From contig NC_031967.2 of NCBI RefSeq assembly GCF_001858045.2, positions 5,574,160 to 5,638,159 on the forward strand: a DNA stretch of 64,000 nt, written 5' to 3'. Below, in pieces: positions 63,141 to 64,000 of this stretch. Below the pieces are notes generated by a model, which was not told where the DNA came from, ran no database searches, and saw only the letters and a list, made by a program, of their open reading frames with translations. Positions within the stretch are counted from its first letter, which is position 1; each line of letters starts with the position of its first letter. The DNA comes from Oreochromis niloticus. Taxonomy: Eukaryota > Chordata > Actinopteri > Cichliformes > Cichlidae. The position numbers were made by a program, and so were the translations under genes.

Positions 63141-63644
63141 ATGACACCGCTCTCTTCAACCAGAAAACAGGAACAAGAACAGCCGACCTTAGATGACAAA
63201 ATTTTAAATGTGACAGGTACAACATGTCATATCTTAGTTGTCGGGGTAGGCTTTTTATTGGCTCAAACACTCATTTTAATTTTAGCGGTTAAAAAGTGCT
63301 GTAAAACCATGTGTGCACTTACATTTTACATGCATCTAATGTTGTTAATTTATTTATGCTGTGAATTTTATGTATCATTTAAAAAGGCTAAGGCAACCAC
63401 TTCTGTTGGATGCACATACTTTTTTACAGGTCTGTATAATGGCTCAGTCACACTGGAGGAAAAATACCAATGCAACCGCTTTGGAGCTATAAAAAAAATA
63501 GCTTTAAAAAATTGGTTATGGCGACTGTCTGGTTGCCAAGACGTTGATCATGCAATATCCTCAATGCCTGCACAACCACTTTGGATTGCTGGGTATCTGC
63601 ACAGGTCGCCTGTTACCCAACAATCACAGTTTGTCTACAACTGA
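63141..63644 (+). CDS. Unrecognised open frame with hydrophobic segments
   Basis: From the ATG at 63141 the frame runs 167 codons. An upstream TTG could extend it to 189, but this is unlikely. Residues about 27-55 hold a long hydrophobic run (HILVVGVGFLLAQTLILILAV) followed by KKCCK, and a second hydrophobic stretch (LMLLIYLCC) follows near residue 65. The C-terminal half is Cys/Lys/Trp-containing and ends FVYN. I do not recognise any family. It may be a transposon-derived piece, an exon of an unknown gene or a chance frame in AT-rich DNA; there is no clear promoter or poly(A) context. Confidence 0.2.
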   Translation: MTPLSSTRKQEQEQPTLDDKILNVTGTTCHILVVGVGFLLAQTLILILAVKKCCKTMCALTFYMHLMLLIYLCCEFYVSFKKAKATTSVGCTYFFTGLYNGSVTLEEKYQCNRFGAIKKIALKNWLWRLSGCQDVDHAISSMPAQPLWIAGYLHRSPVTQQSQFVYN

Positions 63645-64000
63645 CTGCAGTCGTTCTCAGACAGATTTGCTAAGGTTTGTAAATTACTGACATTTATTAT
63701 ATATATACATGTGCAACTTGTCTGTGACGCATCTCTTTGCAGTAGGCAGACTTAACTCACTTGGTTGCCAAATCAAATCTTAGTAGTTAATGTGAATTTC
63801 CATGTTTATAAGTAGCAAAAGAAGCCTATCCCAGCTACCACAGGGCACACCCCAGACAGGGCGTACATGTCTCAGTATGAACAAATTAAAACAAACAAAG
63901 AGTATACAGAAAGATTTTTAAACACTGTGGCATCAGTAAACCACGTTCAAATGGCTTGTTGTGATCTTGCTGCAGTAGCTATTGACAGAACTTGGCTGCT
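63645..64000. other. Non-coding right end
   Basis: AT-rich with a short TA run near 63698-63708. At 63825-63870 a minus-strand fragment of the dispersed repeat (GTGGTAGCTGGGATAGGC in that orientation) is visible. Confidence 0.5.

Noticed and set aside
1..64000. CRISPR arrays, operons, phage or bacterial elements
   Set aside because: No regularly spaced repeats, no ribosome-binding-site-led gene strings, and base composition and repeats are those of a vertebrate genome.

Overview
The window is animal nuclear DNA, almost certainly from a ray-finned fish. The evidence is one spliced gene fragment with vertebrate splice signals, an AT-rich non-coding background, many (CA)n, (GT)n, (TA)n and GAAA microsatellites, and interspersed repeats typical of percomorph (cichlid-like) genomes: tRNA-derived SINEs, a Tc1/mariner relic, hAT-type DNA transposons and LINE 3' ends. 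The species cannot be fixed from the sequence alone.

The only protein-coding gene I can support is on the minus strand: the first coding exon of an alpha-neurexin, closest to neurexin-2 (26317-27028). It encodes a signal peptide, the first LNS/laminin-G domain and the first EGF-like domain, and ends at a clean GT donor. It is preceded by a short 5'UTR piece with a good AG acceptor (27029-27098). A further small non-coding exon with both splice signals is a candidate at 27657-27712. Because the gene runs right to left, 1-26316 should be the large intron after this exon. The region to the right of 27.1 kb should be 5' intron, promoter-side or intergenic DNA. No further neurexin exon was found by eye on the left.

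The rest, left to right: a telomere-like/CA-rich repeat at the left end (1-345); a Tc1/mariner relic (about 5877-6560); a 1.36-kb non-autonomous hAT element with exact 8-bp target duplications carrying a nested LINE tail (8853-10211); five SINE copies (about 10392, 19561, 21036, 22691 and 43439); a purine-rich tract just inside the neurexin intron (25320-25860); a retroelement LTR-like fragment (about 30079-30345); a second non-autonomous hAT element of 901 bp (32932-33832); copies of a dispersed teleost repeat (31235, 33955, 56698, 63825); a G-quadruplex-prone run (36858-36895); a perfect 30-bp inverted repeat (57814-57880); and one unrecognised open frame near the right end (63141-63644).

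I did not find a new multi-gene system. The observations most worth checking are the candidate upstream neurexin 5' exon with its own short upstream ORF, the perfect long hairpin at 57.8 kb, the unusually long duplication around the SINE at 43.4 kb, and the unrecognised frame at 63.1 kb.
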